From NCBI GenBank assembly GCA_021818715.1, contig JAKATN010000003.1:95093-127294 (forward strand): 32,202 bases of DNA. Reading direction: 5' to 3'. The DNA is from Thermoplasmata archaeon. Its GTDB lineage: Archaea; Thermoplasmatota; Thermoplasmata; Thermoplasmatales; Thermoplasmataceae. Shown here in pieces: positions 8,667 through 17,108 of this stretch. Position numbers and translations under genes: made by a program. The notes under the pieces are model-generated. The model ran no database searches, had not been told where the DNA came from, and was given only the letters and a program-made list of their open reading frames with translations. Positions within the stretch are counted from its first letter, which is position 1. Each line of letters starts with the position of its first letter.

Positions 8667-9026
8667 CTACAGGAGAGAAAGACCACCGGTCATCTCGTCA
8701 AGCAGGCTGGCCTCCGCGGGTCCGAGTCCAAGGCATGTTACTGTGTCCGGTTCAACCTGGGTCTTTCCTGCATCCGTAATCAGGCTGTTTGTGATACCCT
8801 TCTTATCAGCCTGATCCTTCAGGCGGTATATATCATCCAGGGAGTCGACCCTTACCACGATTTTCTTCCCACCCTGCTCATTCCACTGCCTGAAAACTGA
8901 CTTGTCGTTTTTCTCCGCATGCAGCGCGCAGTGAACCGCAGCATGCGCCACCTGTGCAGCGATTTTTCCTCTGCCAAGATCAAGATCTTTTCGGACAACT
9001 ATCACCATCTTGTATTCCGTCACCAT
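8667..9026 (-). CDS. pth2: Peptidyl-tRNA hydrolase, archaeal/eukaryotic Pth2 type
   Basis: Pth2 cleaves peptidyl-tRNA released from stalled ribosomes so that the tRNA can be reused. The 119-aa protein has the family's expected size and hallmark N-terminal segment KMVIVVRKDLDLGRGKIAAQ followed by VAHAAV. Later blocks also fit: KKIVVRVDS, the TDAGKTQVEP loop and the final CLGLGPAEASLLDEMTG. The start overlaps the end of carS by 7 nt, so the gene is probably translated from the same transcript as carS and the HTH-CBS gene. Confidence 0.96.
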   Translation of the reverse strand: MVTEYKMVIVVRKDLDLGRGKIAAQVAHAAVHCALHAEKNDKSVFRQWNEQGGKKIVVRVDSLDDIYRLKDQADKKGITNSLITDAGKTQVEPDTVTCLGLGPAEASLLDEMTGGLSLL

Positions 9027-9580
9027 GGGACCGACTTCCTGTTAATCTTGAACCCGATAACGTTTACAATCCTATGCACTGGCGGAGTTATTATCACAAT
9101 TGCCGGAACGGCAAAATAGTTCCAGTATGCCTGATAAAAGAAATTCCATGCGAAAAGCCCAAGAAAAAGGAAGGACATCAGTATGAAAGGCAGCTGATCA
9201 AGCAGGCCCGCATTACCACCGCTCTTTATTCCAAGCCTCCGTTTCGTGAAGGAACCCGCTGCATCACCAATCAGGGATCCTGATGTCATTACCAGCAGTA
9301 CGTATACTGCCCCCGTAATGCCAGTTCCATATGGAAGAATGGGGTTCCCCAGCAAAGAGTCAAAACCAATGATTATGAAACCGAGAACTATGGCGAGCAG
9401 TATTCCACCGAAAAATCCGCTCCAGGTCTTGCCGTCACCGAATATTCTTCTTCCGTCTATGAAGCTCTTCCCAAAATCCATCTTTCCCCTGCCTCCTGTG
9501 AGGACGGCCAGAGAGTTTGCTGCCATAGCAGGCAGGATGAGTATTATTCCCTGGAGTACCAGGAAAACCGGATCAGGCAT
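9020..9580 (-). CDS. carS: CDP-archaeol synthase (CarS), integral membrane
   Basis: CarS activates unsaturated archaetidic acid with CTP to give CDP-archaeol, the branch point for archaeal phospholipid headgroups. The 186-aa protein is hydrophobic with about five membrane spans and carries the cytidylyltransferase-type motifs RRIFGDGKTWSGFFGG (residues 44-59) and SLIGDAAGSF followed by KRRLGIKSGG and LLDQLP (102-131), with D106 and D128 as candidate metal/CTP ligands. The length is normal for the family (formerly DUF46). It overlaps the upstream HTH-CBS gene by 8 nt and the downstream pth2 by 7 nt, forming a compact operon. Confidence 0.94.
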   Translation of the reverse strand: MPDPVFLVLQGIILILPAMAANSLAVLTGGRGKMDFGKSFIDGRRIFGDGKTWSGFFGGILLAIVLGFIIIGFDSLLGNPILPYGTGITGAVYVLLVMTSGSLIGDAAGSFTKRRLGIKSGGNAGLLDQLPFILMSFLFLGLFAWNFFYQAYWNYFAVPAIVIITPPVHRIVNVIGFKINRKSVPW

Positions 9581-10160
9581 AAGCCTCGACTGCCTTCAGT
9601 ATATCCGCCTTTGTCACTATCCCAACTATCTCACCCATGTCGGAAACAAGAATCGCGTCAAAGTAGCGAAGAAGGGGGTAAAGCGCGTACAGAGGCGAGT
9701 TCTTCCCGAGAACCGGAAGCGGTTCGGTCATGATTGACTTCACGCTCATTCCCTTCAGGGATTCGATTGATGTGCCGTTGACCAGCAGATCGTTGATTCC
9801 TGATTCCGTGATGGTTCCTATGTTAGGCCTGTCCTTCGACATTACAGGCATCTGCGAAAATCCGTTCTTTCTCATTGTGGAAAGGCAGGTCAGGATGCTG
9901 TCGGAAGCATATGCCCACATGATGGGAAAACTCATCAGTTTCTGGGCGCGGATGTCAAGTTTTTCAGCCCTGTCGCCGCTTTTCTGGAGATAGCTATATA
10001 TCTTGGTGATCTTGTCGTACGGCGGGTTGATTTCTCCTTTCTCAAGGCGGGCTATATATGACTGGCTTACACCGATTCCGCTTGCTAGGTCTTTCTGGCT
10101 GATTCCCAGGTTCTTGCGCATTTTCATTATGTCCTTTATTGAGGGGAGCATCTCTCTCAA
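9573..10160 (-). CDS. HTH (Xre-type) transcriptional regulator with paired CBS domains
   Basis: The protein has 195 aa. Residues about 14-60 form a Cro/C1-type helix-turn-helix (LGISQKDLASGIGVSQSYIA, then RLEKGEINPP). Two CBS modules follow (about 73-130 and 132-192), ending with the typical IVGIVTKADILKAVE. CBS pairs usually bind adenine nucleotides or S-adenosylmethionine, so this is probably a ligand-responsive DNA-binding protein. It is the first gene of the unit with carS and pth2, overlapping carS by 8 nt. A link between nucleotide state and lipid synthesis is therefore possible, but that is inference from gene order. ATG 10160 is used; ATG 10151 is an alternative. Confidence 0.9.
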   Translation of the reverse strand: MREMLPSIKDIMKMRKNLGISQKDLASGIGVSQSYIARLEKGEINPPYDKITKIYSYLQKSGDRAEKLDIRAQKLMSFPIMWAYASDSILTCLSTMRKNGFSQMPVMSKDRPNIGTITESGINDLLVNGTSIESLKGMSVKSIMTEPLPVLGKNSPLYALYPLLRYFDAILVSDMGEIVGIVTKADILKAVEAYA

Positions 10161-10321
10161 CCCTATTGCAGGGGCGGTATAATTTCATTCTCCAATTTTT
10201 ATTAGTCTTTCGTGAAGCGTGAAAACTGTCTCCCGATCCTGCAATTTTCCCAGAACCAATATAGGAAGCAACTTGTTTCAGGGTAATCTGGGTTCTGTGT
10301 GAATTGGTGCGGGCATAATTC

Positions 10322-10344
10322 TTTAAGAATAGATTACTATATAG
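10322..10344 (+). promoter_or_regulatory. Candidate promoter of the membrane protein-PhoU pair
   Basis: TTTAAGAATA at 10322-10331 and ACTATATAG at 10336-10344 are TATA-like and lie 17-39 nt before the ATG at 10361. Either spacing predicts a leaderless or nearly leaderless transcript; no Shine-Dalgarno sequence is visible in front of the start. Confidence 0.5.
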
Positions 10345-10360
10345 AATCGGGATCAAACAA

Positions 10361-11146
10361 ATGGACGTTGTTGCCCTGCTGAAAAAATATAAATATGTCT
10401 CTGTGCCGGCGATCTCGCTGCTGGCAAGCTCGCTTTTCTTCTACCTGATGATCATAACTTCCGGATACACTTCAGAAGCCGAACTTGTTCTCCTCCTGCC
10501 GCCACTGATAACCTTTGTCACCATGCATTACCTGGACATGTACGCGACAAAGACCAGGCTGATCGTCGGAGTATTGGTGCTGATTATCCTTGCGCCAGTT
10601 GCATGCATGGCCTATTCCAACGTAATTTACAATGATCTTGGTTCCAATTCAGGCACCCTCAATGGGGGGTACAACGTAACTTCATCCGTCGATCCAGTAA
10701 ACGGGGTCTCTGGATCCTATAACTTCTCTCTTCTGGTCTCCACCAACACCAGCGGGGTTTCAAGTTTTGGCCTGCAGATTAGGCCCATTTATTCCAGCGC
10801 TTTTACGTACAACCTGAGTTACAACCTGAGTACCGGAAAGGGTAGCCCTCTTCTCCATTATGCACATGCTGGATCAAAGCTTATCGTCTATTTCCCTAAC
10901 GCAACGCTTTCCCCGAACGCCTATAACTACTCGTTTTATATCAACAACCCAAGTAACATGATATCTAACCTTGGCGCAGTTGCCTCTCCATCTGCGCTTT
11001 ACACTGCTGTGATCTCTGAGTTTGTGATTAGTTACATAATCCTGTTCAACCTGTTCTTCATAGCAGGAGTTTTTGTGGCCAGGAGCATTTCACACAGCAG
11101 GTCTTTCCGCCAGGCAATGGAACGCAAGCAGGAGGATCAGAAGTAG
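10361..11146 (+). CDS. Membrane protein with a sequon-rich extracellular domain (unknown function)
   Basis: I do not recognise this 261-aa protein. It shows about three membrane helices at residues 13-34, 40-58 and 66-88, an outside domain of about 125 residues (90-215) rich in Ser, Asn, Tyr and Gly, then a final helix (215-242) and a short basic tail (SHSRSFRQAMERKQ). The outer domain holds seven N-x-S/T sequons (N105, N121, N129, N151, N155, N180, N189), consistent with heavy N-glycosylation at the surface of an acidophile. It is followed after 7 nt by the AbrB-PhoU gene, so the two are probably co-transcribed. A link to phosphate or envelope sensing is only a guess from that pairing. Confidence 0.8.
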   Translation: MDVVALLKKYKYVSVPAISLLASSLFFYLMIITSGYTSEAELVLLLPPLITFVTMHYLDMYATKTRLIVGVLVLIILAPVACMAYSNVIYNDLGSNSGTLNGGYNVTSSVDPVNGVSGSYNFSLLVSTNTSGVSSFGLQIRPIYSSAFTYNLSYNLSTGKGSPLLHYAHAGSKLIVYFPNATLSPNAYNYSFYINNPSNMISNLGAVASPSALYTAVISEFVISYIILFNLFFIAGVFVARSISHSRSFRQAMERKQEDQK

Positions 11147-11153
11147 ATCGGTC

Positions 11154-12125
11154 ATGGCAACAAAGGTAAGGAAACTCCAGCTTACGGGAGGATCGACGTA
11201 CATCGTTTCTCTCCCGTCTGAGTGGATTCACAGGAATTCTCTGGGTAAGGGGAGTGAGATCTACGTGGAGGAAATGGGAGATGATGTCCTGATCAAGATG
11301 AAGGAAGGGTCCCGCGCAGAGAAGAGAAGAAGGGTGACGATTCCGTACGACGTCGGGCCGGATGCCCTTCAGAGGGCTCTAACGAGCCTTTACATAGCAG
11401 GATTTGACACCCTGGAGGTCACCAGCGGCAAATACTTCAGAAACGAGATCAGGGAAGTAATCAAGAAATTCTCCCGCCTTGTGATGGGAATCGAGATATT
11501 CGAGGAATCCTCTGACAGTATTGTATTGCAGAACGTTCTCAACTCCGACTCGTTCCCGCTCGAAAAGGCTATCAGGAGAATGTCGACCAATGTGAGCGTG
11601 ATGCTTTCTGACGTTGGCAGAGCCCTCTCGCTCAAGGACAGGGCACTTTTCGAGAGCGTGATTGAAAGGGATGATGAAGTTGACAGGTATCACTGGTATA
11701 TATTCAGGGAATCGAAGGGGCAGTGGAACCCGGCCTCTTCGTTTTTCCTCATACTTTCAAGGATACTTGAGAGAGTTGCTGATCATGCTGTGAACATAAG
11801 CAAGCGTTTCCTGATGTACAAGCCCATGAATTATGAACCTATGGAAGCGCTGAACTCCCTGTACACGTACTGCAGATTGACCTATGAGGATGCCAGTGTC
11901 GCCTTCTATTCACAGGATTTCCACGCACTTAACGATCTGATTGAAAGGAAAGGGGAGATACTTAAGCTCAGGGATGAGCTACTGAAGCTCTCTTCAGGGA
12001 CTTCTTCGGTACATTTCTATTCCCTTGTTTCGGAAGATGTTTCCAGGATAGGGCTCTATGGCACTGATATTGCCGAGCTCACCATGGATAAGATCATTTC
12101 AGAGAACATCGACTTCAAACTTTAG
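11154..12125 (+). CDS. AbrB-PhoU domain regulator (phosphate-uptake regulator family)
   Basis: The 323-aa protein has an N-terminal SpoVT/AbrB-like swapped-hairpin DNA-binding domain (VRKLQLTGGSTYIVSLPSEW, then LGKGSEIYVEE), followed by helical repeats typical of PhoU (about 100-315; for example VADHAVNISKRFL). Archaeal proteins of this build are annotated as phosphate-uptake regulators. I start at ATG 11154, since the AbrB domain begins right there and longer upstream reading overlaps the preceding gene out of frame. No pst transporter genes are nearby, so the target is not evident. The 3' end overlaps the convergent MBL-fold hydrolase by 11 nt. Confidence 0.9.
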   Translation: MATKVRKLQLTGGSTYIVSLPSEWIHRNSLGKGSEIYVEEMGDDVLIKMKEGSRAEKRRRVTIPYDVGPDALQRALTSLYIAGFDTLEVTSGKYFRNEIREVIKKFSRLVMGIEIFEESSDSIVLQNVLNSDSFPLEKAIRRMSTNVSVMLSDVGRALSLKDRALFESVIERDDEVDRYHWYIFRESKGQWNPASSFFLILSRILERVADHAVNISKRFLMYKPMNYEPMEALNSLYTYCRLTYEDASVAFYSQDFHALNDLIERKGEILKLRDELLKLSSGTSSVHFYSLVSEDVSRIGLYGTDIAELTMDKIISENIDFKL

Positions 12126-12918
12126 CCAAATCGAACGGCGTGAGTTCCGGCTTCAGTTCGCTGCCGCTCAGGATCCCTGCAGGAGTCACTGGATCATGGT
12201 TGAAGATGCATACAGATTTTTCCCTTATTGCCCTCCTGATCAGCTTCAGCTTCAGGTTCAGCGTGTCAAGCGGGTTAGTGTCGATGGCAGGAATATAATT
12301 CGGTCTGATGTGGAACGACGAAGGGATGATGTCGCCGAAGTGAAGGTATTTCCTACCTCTGATTGAAAATTCAATGGTCTGATGGCCGGTGGTGTGCCCT
12401 CCAACGGCAAGGACCCTGACATCCGGCCCGATTTTCGTGACTCCATCTATTTCCAGCACCCTTCCAGGAGGCATGGACTTTTTCACGTAACTCACCTTTG
12501 TGAACTGGTTCGGCTTCCTGTAATTCCTGAGTTCCTTCTTCTGCATGATGATCCTGGAGTCGGTTCCTCTCACCAGTGCCAGATCATTGCCGCAGTGATC
12601 GAAGTGTAGGTGGGTATGCAGTATGTGTTTCAGGTTTCGTATCCCAAAATTTTCGTCCAGCCTTTCCCTGAGATCCACAAGGGATGAAATCTGGAATATC
12701 TCCCTGAATCTTGGATCGCCTATGTTTCCAACCCCGCTGTCAATAATGGAGAATTTTCCGCTGCCGGATAGCACAAATACATTGGCATCTGAATCGATCC
12801 TTCCCCTCGTGTTCCTTCTTATCGCACGCGACCATATCGGTTCCGGAACTGTTCCAAAGATTGCCCCGGGGTCAAGGGAAAACCTGCCCTCCCTTATCAT
12901 GTAGAGATCGTCGATCAA
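12115..12918 (-). CDS. Metallo-beta-lactamase-fold hydrolase
   Basis: The 267-aa protein carries the binuclear metal motif HLHFDH (H103, H105, D107, H108) plus H175 (GGHTTGH), D196 (HFGDIIPS) and H241, the full ligand set for a two-metal MBL site. The layout resembles the lactonase/quorum-quenching-like branch, but that is a weak match and the substrate is unknown. The TTG at 12918 overlaps the stop of the acyl-CoA synthetase as TTGA, so the two are likely translated together; ATG 12900 is the alternative start. A role in hydrolysing a lactone or thioester linked to the CoA-ligase pathway is possible but unproven. Confidence 0.88.
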   Translation of the reverse strand: MIDDLYMIREGRFSLDPGAIFGTVPEPIWSRAIRRNTRGRIDSDANVFVLSGSGKFSIIDSGVGNIGDPRFREIFQISSLVDLRERLDENFGIRNLKHILHTHLHFDHCGNDLALVRGTDSRIIMQKKELRNYRKPNQFTKVSYVKKSMPPGRVLEIDGVTKIGPDVRVLAVGGHTTGHQTIEFSIRGRKYLHFGDIIPSSFHIRPNYIPAIDTNPLDTLNLKLKLIRRAIREKSVCIFNHDPVTPAGILSGSELKPELTPFDLAKV

Positions 12919-14810
12919 CTGTGCCCACCCCTGTAGATCTTCCCTATTTCGCGTATCTTTTCGACTATTGAGGCGTCCTCCAGCGAACTGACGTCGCCGC
13001 AGTCCCTGTCGAGGAATGCGTTGCGCGCGATCCTCCTCATTATCTTCCCGTTTCTTGTCTTCGGCAGAGACTCGAGCAGTATAACATATTTAGGAGAGAA
13101 TGGTTTTCCCAGGCTCCTTTCCACGGACAACCTGATCTCCCTTTCAATCTCTTCCCTGCGGTCTGCTGCAGCAAAGACTGCAATCGCTTCGCCCTTCGTG
13201 CTGTCCGGTACGCCCGCCACCGCGCATTCCCTTACTCCATTTACGCGGGCGACAACATCCTCAACCTCTCCGGGGCCAACCCTCTTTCCTGCAATCTTGA
13301 TGACATCGTCCGCCCTGCCGTAAAGATAAAAGTACCCACCGTCCTTCTGCTCTGCCCAGTCCCCATGGAACCATACACCCGGGAAACGGGACCAGTAAGT
13401 TTCCAGATACTTTTCCTCCGCATGCCATAAGCCCCTTGTCATGGACGGAAGGTGCTGTTCAGCCACCAGGTACCCGATGCTGTCCTCGATCTCCTTTCCT
13501 GATTCGTCATAGACTGAAACGCTCATCCCGAGACCCTTGTACAGACATCTCGGCTTCATCGGCATGGCAGGGTGGGAAGCAAGGAAGCAGCCTATGATGT
13601 CGGTGCCTCCGGAAATGTTGCAGATAGGCACTTTTCCCTCGCCAAGCACGTTGAACAGGTACGTCCAGCTCTCCGTATCCCACGGTTCACCGGTGGATCC
13701 GAAACACTTTACCCCCCTGATGGGTTTCTCCAGTTTTGAGGCACGGAACGTGCGGATCAGCGTGGGTGAAACGCCAAGGACGGTGATGCGGTGCTTCCTG
13801 ACAAGATCCCATAACCTGGTTTCCTCAGGGTAATCAAGAGCACCATCGTAAACAAATATGGAACAGCCAAGTGCGTTGGATCCTATCATCGACCAGGGAC
13901 CCATCATCCAGCCCGGATCAGATATCCAGAACATCGTGTCGCCTGGCTTCATGTCTGTGTAGTACTTCACCTCCTTGACTATGTTTACAAGCGCACCCCC
14001 ATGGACATGCACTGTTCCCTTGGGTTTTCCGGTGGTACCTGAGGTATACAGGATGATTGCGGGGTCTTCCGAGTCTGTATGGACGGATTCAGTGTACGTA
14101 CCATTCTGGATCATGTCATCGAATGAAAGATGAGATCCGCTTTCCCCAAAAACGATCAGCCTGGTTCTGTCAAGTCCGTCCAGGTTCTTCAGCAGGTGGA
14201 CCTGTTTCCCCCTCCTTTCGAAAGCAGAGGTGACAAACATCACCTTGATTCCCGCGTCTTCCACGCGCGAAGCCACAGCCTCACTGCCGTATCCTGAGAA
14301 CATTGGTACTGCAACAGCGCCGATCCGCATGATCGAATACAGGGCAATCACGCTCTCCGGAGAAAGGGGCATGTATATCCCAACCCGGTCTCCCTTCTTC
14401 ACTCCAATATCGAGAAGGGAGCCGGCAAGTTTGCCTGTTCTCCTGTCAAGTTCCCTGAAGGTGATGGTCCCCCCTGTGCCGTTTTCCCTCTCGTATTCAA
14501 TTGCTGGAGCGTCCGAATTCCTGAACCTTTCAGCCGCATTGTAGGCAATATTAACCTTGCCTCCCACAAACCACTTTGACCATGGCTTCCCCTTGGAGTC
14601 GTCAATCACCCTGCCGTAACCTTCAAAAAAAATCACGCCGGTATCCTTGACGACTTCGTTCCAGAATCTGTCGCGCTGTGAATCGGCCATGGAGTAAAGT
14701 TCATCCAGTCCATGCAGGCCCAGCTTTTTCGCGAATTTGAAAATGTTGGTCTCCTCAATCTGTTTCCTTGTCGGATTGTAAACGTAAGTTTCAGTCATTG
14801 CATTCTGCAT
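12915..14810 (-). CDS. AMP-forming acyl-CoA synthetase, acetoacetyl-CoA synthetase-like
   Basis: This 631-aa ANL-superfamily enzyme activates a carboxylic acid to acyl-CoA via an acyl-adenylate. Motifs: phosphate loop TSGTTGKPKG (256-265), GGTDIIGCF (401-409), hinge YGRADD (497-502), and the catalytic lysine region TRNGKIMRR with K589. The N-terminal part (FWNEVVKDTGV, WFVGGKVNIAYN) is the acetyl-CoA synthetase type. Where true acetyl-CoA synthetases have a WWQTETG-like segment whose Trp limits pocket size, this one has NISGGTDI, as in acetoacetyl-CoA synthetases, so a substrate larger than acetate is more likely. A TATA-like box about 25-32 nt upstream supports the ATG at 14810. The MBL-fold gene follows with a 4-nt overlap. 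Confidence 0.9.
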   Translation of the reverse strand: MQNAMTETYVYNPTRKQIEETNIFKFAKKLGLHGLDELYSMADSQRDRFWNEVVKDTGVIFFEGYGRVIDDSKGKPWSKWFVGGKVNIAYNAAERFRNSDAPAIEYERENGTGGTITFRELDRRTGKLAGSLLDIGVKKGDRVGIYMPLSPESVIALYSIMRIGAVAVPMFSGYGSEAVASRVEDAGIKVMFVTSAFERRGKQVHLLKNLDGLDRTRLIVFGESGSHLSFDDMIQNGTYTESVHTDSEDPAIILYTSGTTGKPKGTVHVHGGALVNIVKEVKYYTDMKPGDTMFWISDPGWMMGPWSMIGSNALGCSIFVYDGALDYPEETRLWDLVRKHRITVLGVSPTLIRTFRASKLEKPIRGVKCFGSTGEPWDTESWTYLFNVLGEGKVPICNISGGTDIIGCFLASHPAMPMKPRCLYKGLGMSVSVYDESGKEIEDSIGYLVAEQHLPSMTRGLWHAEEKYLETYWSRFPGVWFHGDWAEQKDGGYFYLYGRADDVIKIAGKRVGPGEVEDVVARVNGVRECAVAGVPDSTKGEAIAVFAAADRREEIEREIRLSVERSLGKPFSPKYVILLESLPKTRNGKIMRRIARNAFLDRDCGDVSSLEDASIVEKIREIGKIYRGGHS

Positions 14811-14834
14811 CGCTGATCCCTCAATTTCATAATG

Positions 14835-14842
14835 TATTTTAT
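14835..14842 (-). promoter_or_regulatory. Candidate TATA box of the acyl-CoA synthetase
   Basis: The minus strand reads ATAAAATA here, 25-32 nt before the ATG at 14810, the distance expected for a leaderless or short-leader archaeal transcript. Confidence 0.5.
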
Positions 14843-14970
14843 GGTCTCATGGAACCGGTTATTTATGATCTGCGGAAAATCCAGAAAACCGTAAACGTAA
14901 AGTCAAGTCTCAGGTTAGCGTGCCGTACTGCAGCCTCAGCAACCATTCCCGGGCCGCAATTCCGCCAGTT

Positions 14971-15639
14971 CTATGTAGTGCCATTTATCTTTATCAGCTT
15001 TGCATCCAGGATGGTTATCTCCTTACCGGATGCCATCACCGGGTTCATATCCATCTGATCTATGATGTCCCTGCATTCTTCGGCAAACCCTGAAACTTTC
15101 AGCAGGAATTTCACCAGCGACTCACGATCTATGAATTTTCCGCGGAACCCCTCGACGAATTTTCCAAGTGTCGTGCCTTCAATCATGTCAATCGCATCCT
15201 GTCTTTCGATGGGCAACAGCCTGAATGCAGCATCTCCATAGAGTTCAGTGAAGATTCCACCCAATCCCACCATAATTGAGAGACCGAAATCCCTGTTTCT
15301 GCTTACCCCCACTATCATCTCTACACCGCCGGTAACCATCTCTTCAATAAGGAAATGAGACCCCGGGAACGCCTTCCTCATCCTGGAAAGTTCGGCATCG
15401 AGAGCTTCATGGCTTCCAATACCGATTGAAACTCCTCCAAGTTCAGACTTGTGCAAAATGCGGGGATCTGAAACCTTAAGCACGACCGGAAAATTAATCG
15501 GTATCGAGGCTGGTACTGCATCAATCAGCAGGCCCCTGGGAACCCTGAATCCATATTCCCTCAGTGCCATCTTGAGATCGAATTCCGTGACTTCCCCGTG
15601 AAGAATTTCTCCCAAAGATTTTCCAGCCTTCATTTTCAT
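14971..15639 (-). CDS. ADP-forming acyl-CoA synthetase, beta subunit (ATP-grasp)
   Basis: The 222-aa protein is the ATP-grasp half of the ADP-forming acetyl/acyl-CoA synthetase, which makes ATP from acyl-CoA, ADP and phosphate, a main energy step in archaeal peptide and organic acid fermentation. The typical segment PVVLKVSDPRILHKSELGGV spans residues 51-70 and includes H63, at the position of the second phosphate-relay histidine. ATP-grasp elements follow (FLIEEMVTGGVEMIVG) and the end has DMNPVMASG. It begins with an ATGA overlap on the alpha subunit stop, so the two are made together in about equal amounts. Confidence 0.92.
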   Translation of the reverse strand: MKMKAGKSLGEILHGEVTEFDLKMALREYGFRVPRGLLIDAVPASIPINFPVVLKVSDPRILHKSELGGVSIGIGSHEALDAELSRMRKAFPGSHFLIEEMVTGGVEMIVGVSRNRDFGLSIMVGLGGIFTELYGDAAFRLLPIERQDAIDMIEGTTLGKFVEGFRGKFIDRESLVKFLLKVSGFAEECRDIIDQMDMNPVMASGKEITILDAKLIKINGTT

Positions 15640-17021
15640 CCCCTCTCCTTCATGAATTTCCCATAGTCATGCAGCGCCTTCAGGGCCTTCACCGACCTGT
15701 GGATGCTTGGAAAAGCAGCAATCTTCTTCCTCTCGAATTCAATCAGCAATTCCTTCCCAAGCTTCGATCCAATCACTCCGACGACTATCGGCTTGCCGGA
15801 GTTTATGTGTTTACCGACTACATCCACAATCTCCATGCTCATTTTTGGGGTCTGCGGCAATGCATATGCAAGGATTGCATCCACTTCGGGTTCTGTTTCA
15901 AGCGCGGACAATACCCGGTCATAACTTTCAAGTGATCCGTCAGCTGTCAAATCGATGGGGTTCTCCGCTGTCCCAAATGCCACAATCGATTCCCTTATTT
16001 TCTGCTTTGTACCAGCGGACAGGGATGCCATCTGAAGACCGATCCCGTTGATCTTCGAGGAAATGAGATCCGCTGATATCACCCCCACTCCCCCTGCTGT
16101 CGTGACCACTGCTATCCTGTTGCCGGAAAATGGCATGGCATACGCGAGGACCCTGGCGTAATCCAGCAGTTCGGTTTCGTCGAAAGCCCTAGCTACCCCT
16201 GCCTGGCAAAGGGCACCGTTTAAGACCCTGTCGTCGGAGGCCATTGCCCCGGTATGCAGGGAAGCCGCCCTGGCTGACGCCTCGCTTCTGCCGGATTTGA
16301 GAACCACTATCGGTTTCCTCCGGTTCACCTCCCTTATCAGATCGAAAAATTGCCTGCCCGATTCAATGCTCTCAAGATAAAGCGCAATGCTTCCCGTGTT
16401 TGGATCTGCCGAAAAATGGTTTATCATTTCAAGCTCATTTACGTCAAGTTTGTTCCCAAGGTTAACGAACGCGGATACCCCTATCCCGTATTCCGATATT
16501 GAATCCATAGTAAGGAGGCCAAGCGCTCCGCTCTGTGAAATGAACGCAATATTTCCGGGAGGGGGGAACGAAATCCTATCTGGTGGCGTCAGTGCGGTGT
16601 TAACCCTGGTATGAGGGAAATAAACTCCAACCGTATTGGGCCCAATGATCCTGGTGCCGGAACCGGCAATTGCCCTGCTGATCCGGCTTTCAAGGATTCT
16701 GCCTTCCTCTCCAGTTTCTGAAAATCCTCCGGGGATGATGATCACGTACGGCACCTTCAACCTGACGCATTCCCTGACCTCATCGGGCGTCTTGGAAGCA
16801 GGGAGGGCGATAACGGTCAAATCAACAGGCCCGGGAATCTGCGCCATGGAGGTGTATGTCTTCAGCCCCATTATCTCGCTGGAGCCGGGATTGACAGGGT
16901 ATATTGATCCACTGTATCCTGATGAGGTGAGGTTTTTCAGGATTGCGTACCCGATTTTCTCGGGATTCGAGGAGGCTCCAACTATCGCAATGCTCCTGGG
17001 TGAAAAAAATTGATCAAGCAA
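15636..17021 (-). CDS. ADP-forming acyl-CoA synthetase, alpha subunit (CoA-binding)
   Basis: The 461-aa alpha subunit has a Rossmann-type CoA-binding domain at the N-terminus (FFSPRSIAIVGASSNPEKIG, residues 5-24), GPNTVG (127-132), the ligase part ISQSGALG, and the phosphohistidine motif SLHTGAM with H256 as the catalytic histidine. Its length is normal for a separate alpha subunit. The start is a TTG: no in-frame ATG fits, the CoA-binding domain begins within a few residues, and a TTATAA box lies 23-28 nt upstream, so the transcript is probably leaderless. It forms an alpha-beta operon with the beta gene through a 4-nt overlap. Whether acetate or branched or aryl acids are preferred cannot be told from the sequence. 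Confidence 0.93.
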   Translation of the reverse strand: MLDQFFSPRSIAIVGASSNPEKIGYAILKNLTSSGYSGSIYPVNPGSSEIMGLKTYTSMAQIPGPVDLTVIALPASKTPDEVRECVRLKVPYVIIIPGGFSETGEEGRILESRISRAIAGSGTRIIGPNTVGVYFPHTRVNTALTPPDRISFPPPGNIAFISQSGALGLLTMDSISEYGIGVSAFVNLGNKLDVNELEMINHFSADPNTGSIALYLESIESGRQFFDLIREVNRRKPIVVLKSGRSEASARAASLHTGAMASDDRVLNGALCQAGVARAFDETELLDYARVLAYAMPFSGNRIAVVTTAGGVGVISADLISSKINGIGLQMASLSAGTKQKIRESIVAFGTAENPIDLTADGSLESYDRVLSALETEPEVDAILAYALPQTPKMSMEIVDVVGKHINSGKPIVVGVIGSKLGKELLIEFERKKIAAFPSIHRSVKALKALHDYGKFMKERG

Positions 17022-17043
17022 CCGCGTTGTATTGAAAAGCGAG

Positions 17044-17049
17044 TTATAA
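17044..17049 (-). promoter_or_regulatory. Candidate TATA box of the ADP-forming synthetase operon
   Basis: TTATAA on the minus strand, 23-28 nt before the TTG at 17021. The spacing fits a leaderless transcript beginning at or next to that TTG and helps decide this start. Confidence 0.45.
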
Positions 17050-17108
17050 TGCTGATCCCTAATTCTGCTGGATCAGGACGCCTTCACTTTGCATCCGGCG
17101 CCATTGTT

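Noticed and set aside
15669-16051. Plus-strand open frames inside the ADP-forming synthetase alpha gene
   Set aside because: They are opposite a gene with an intact CoA-binding domain and catalytic histidine, and resemble no family.
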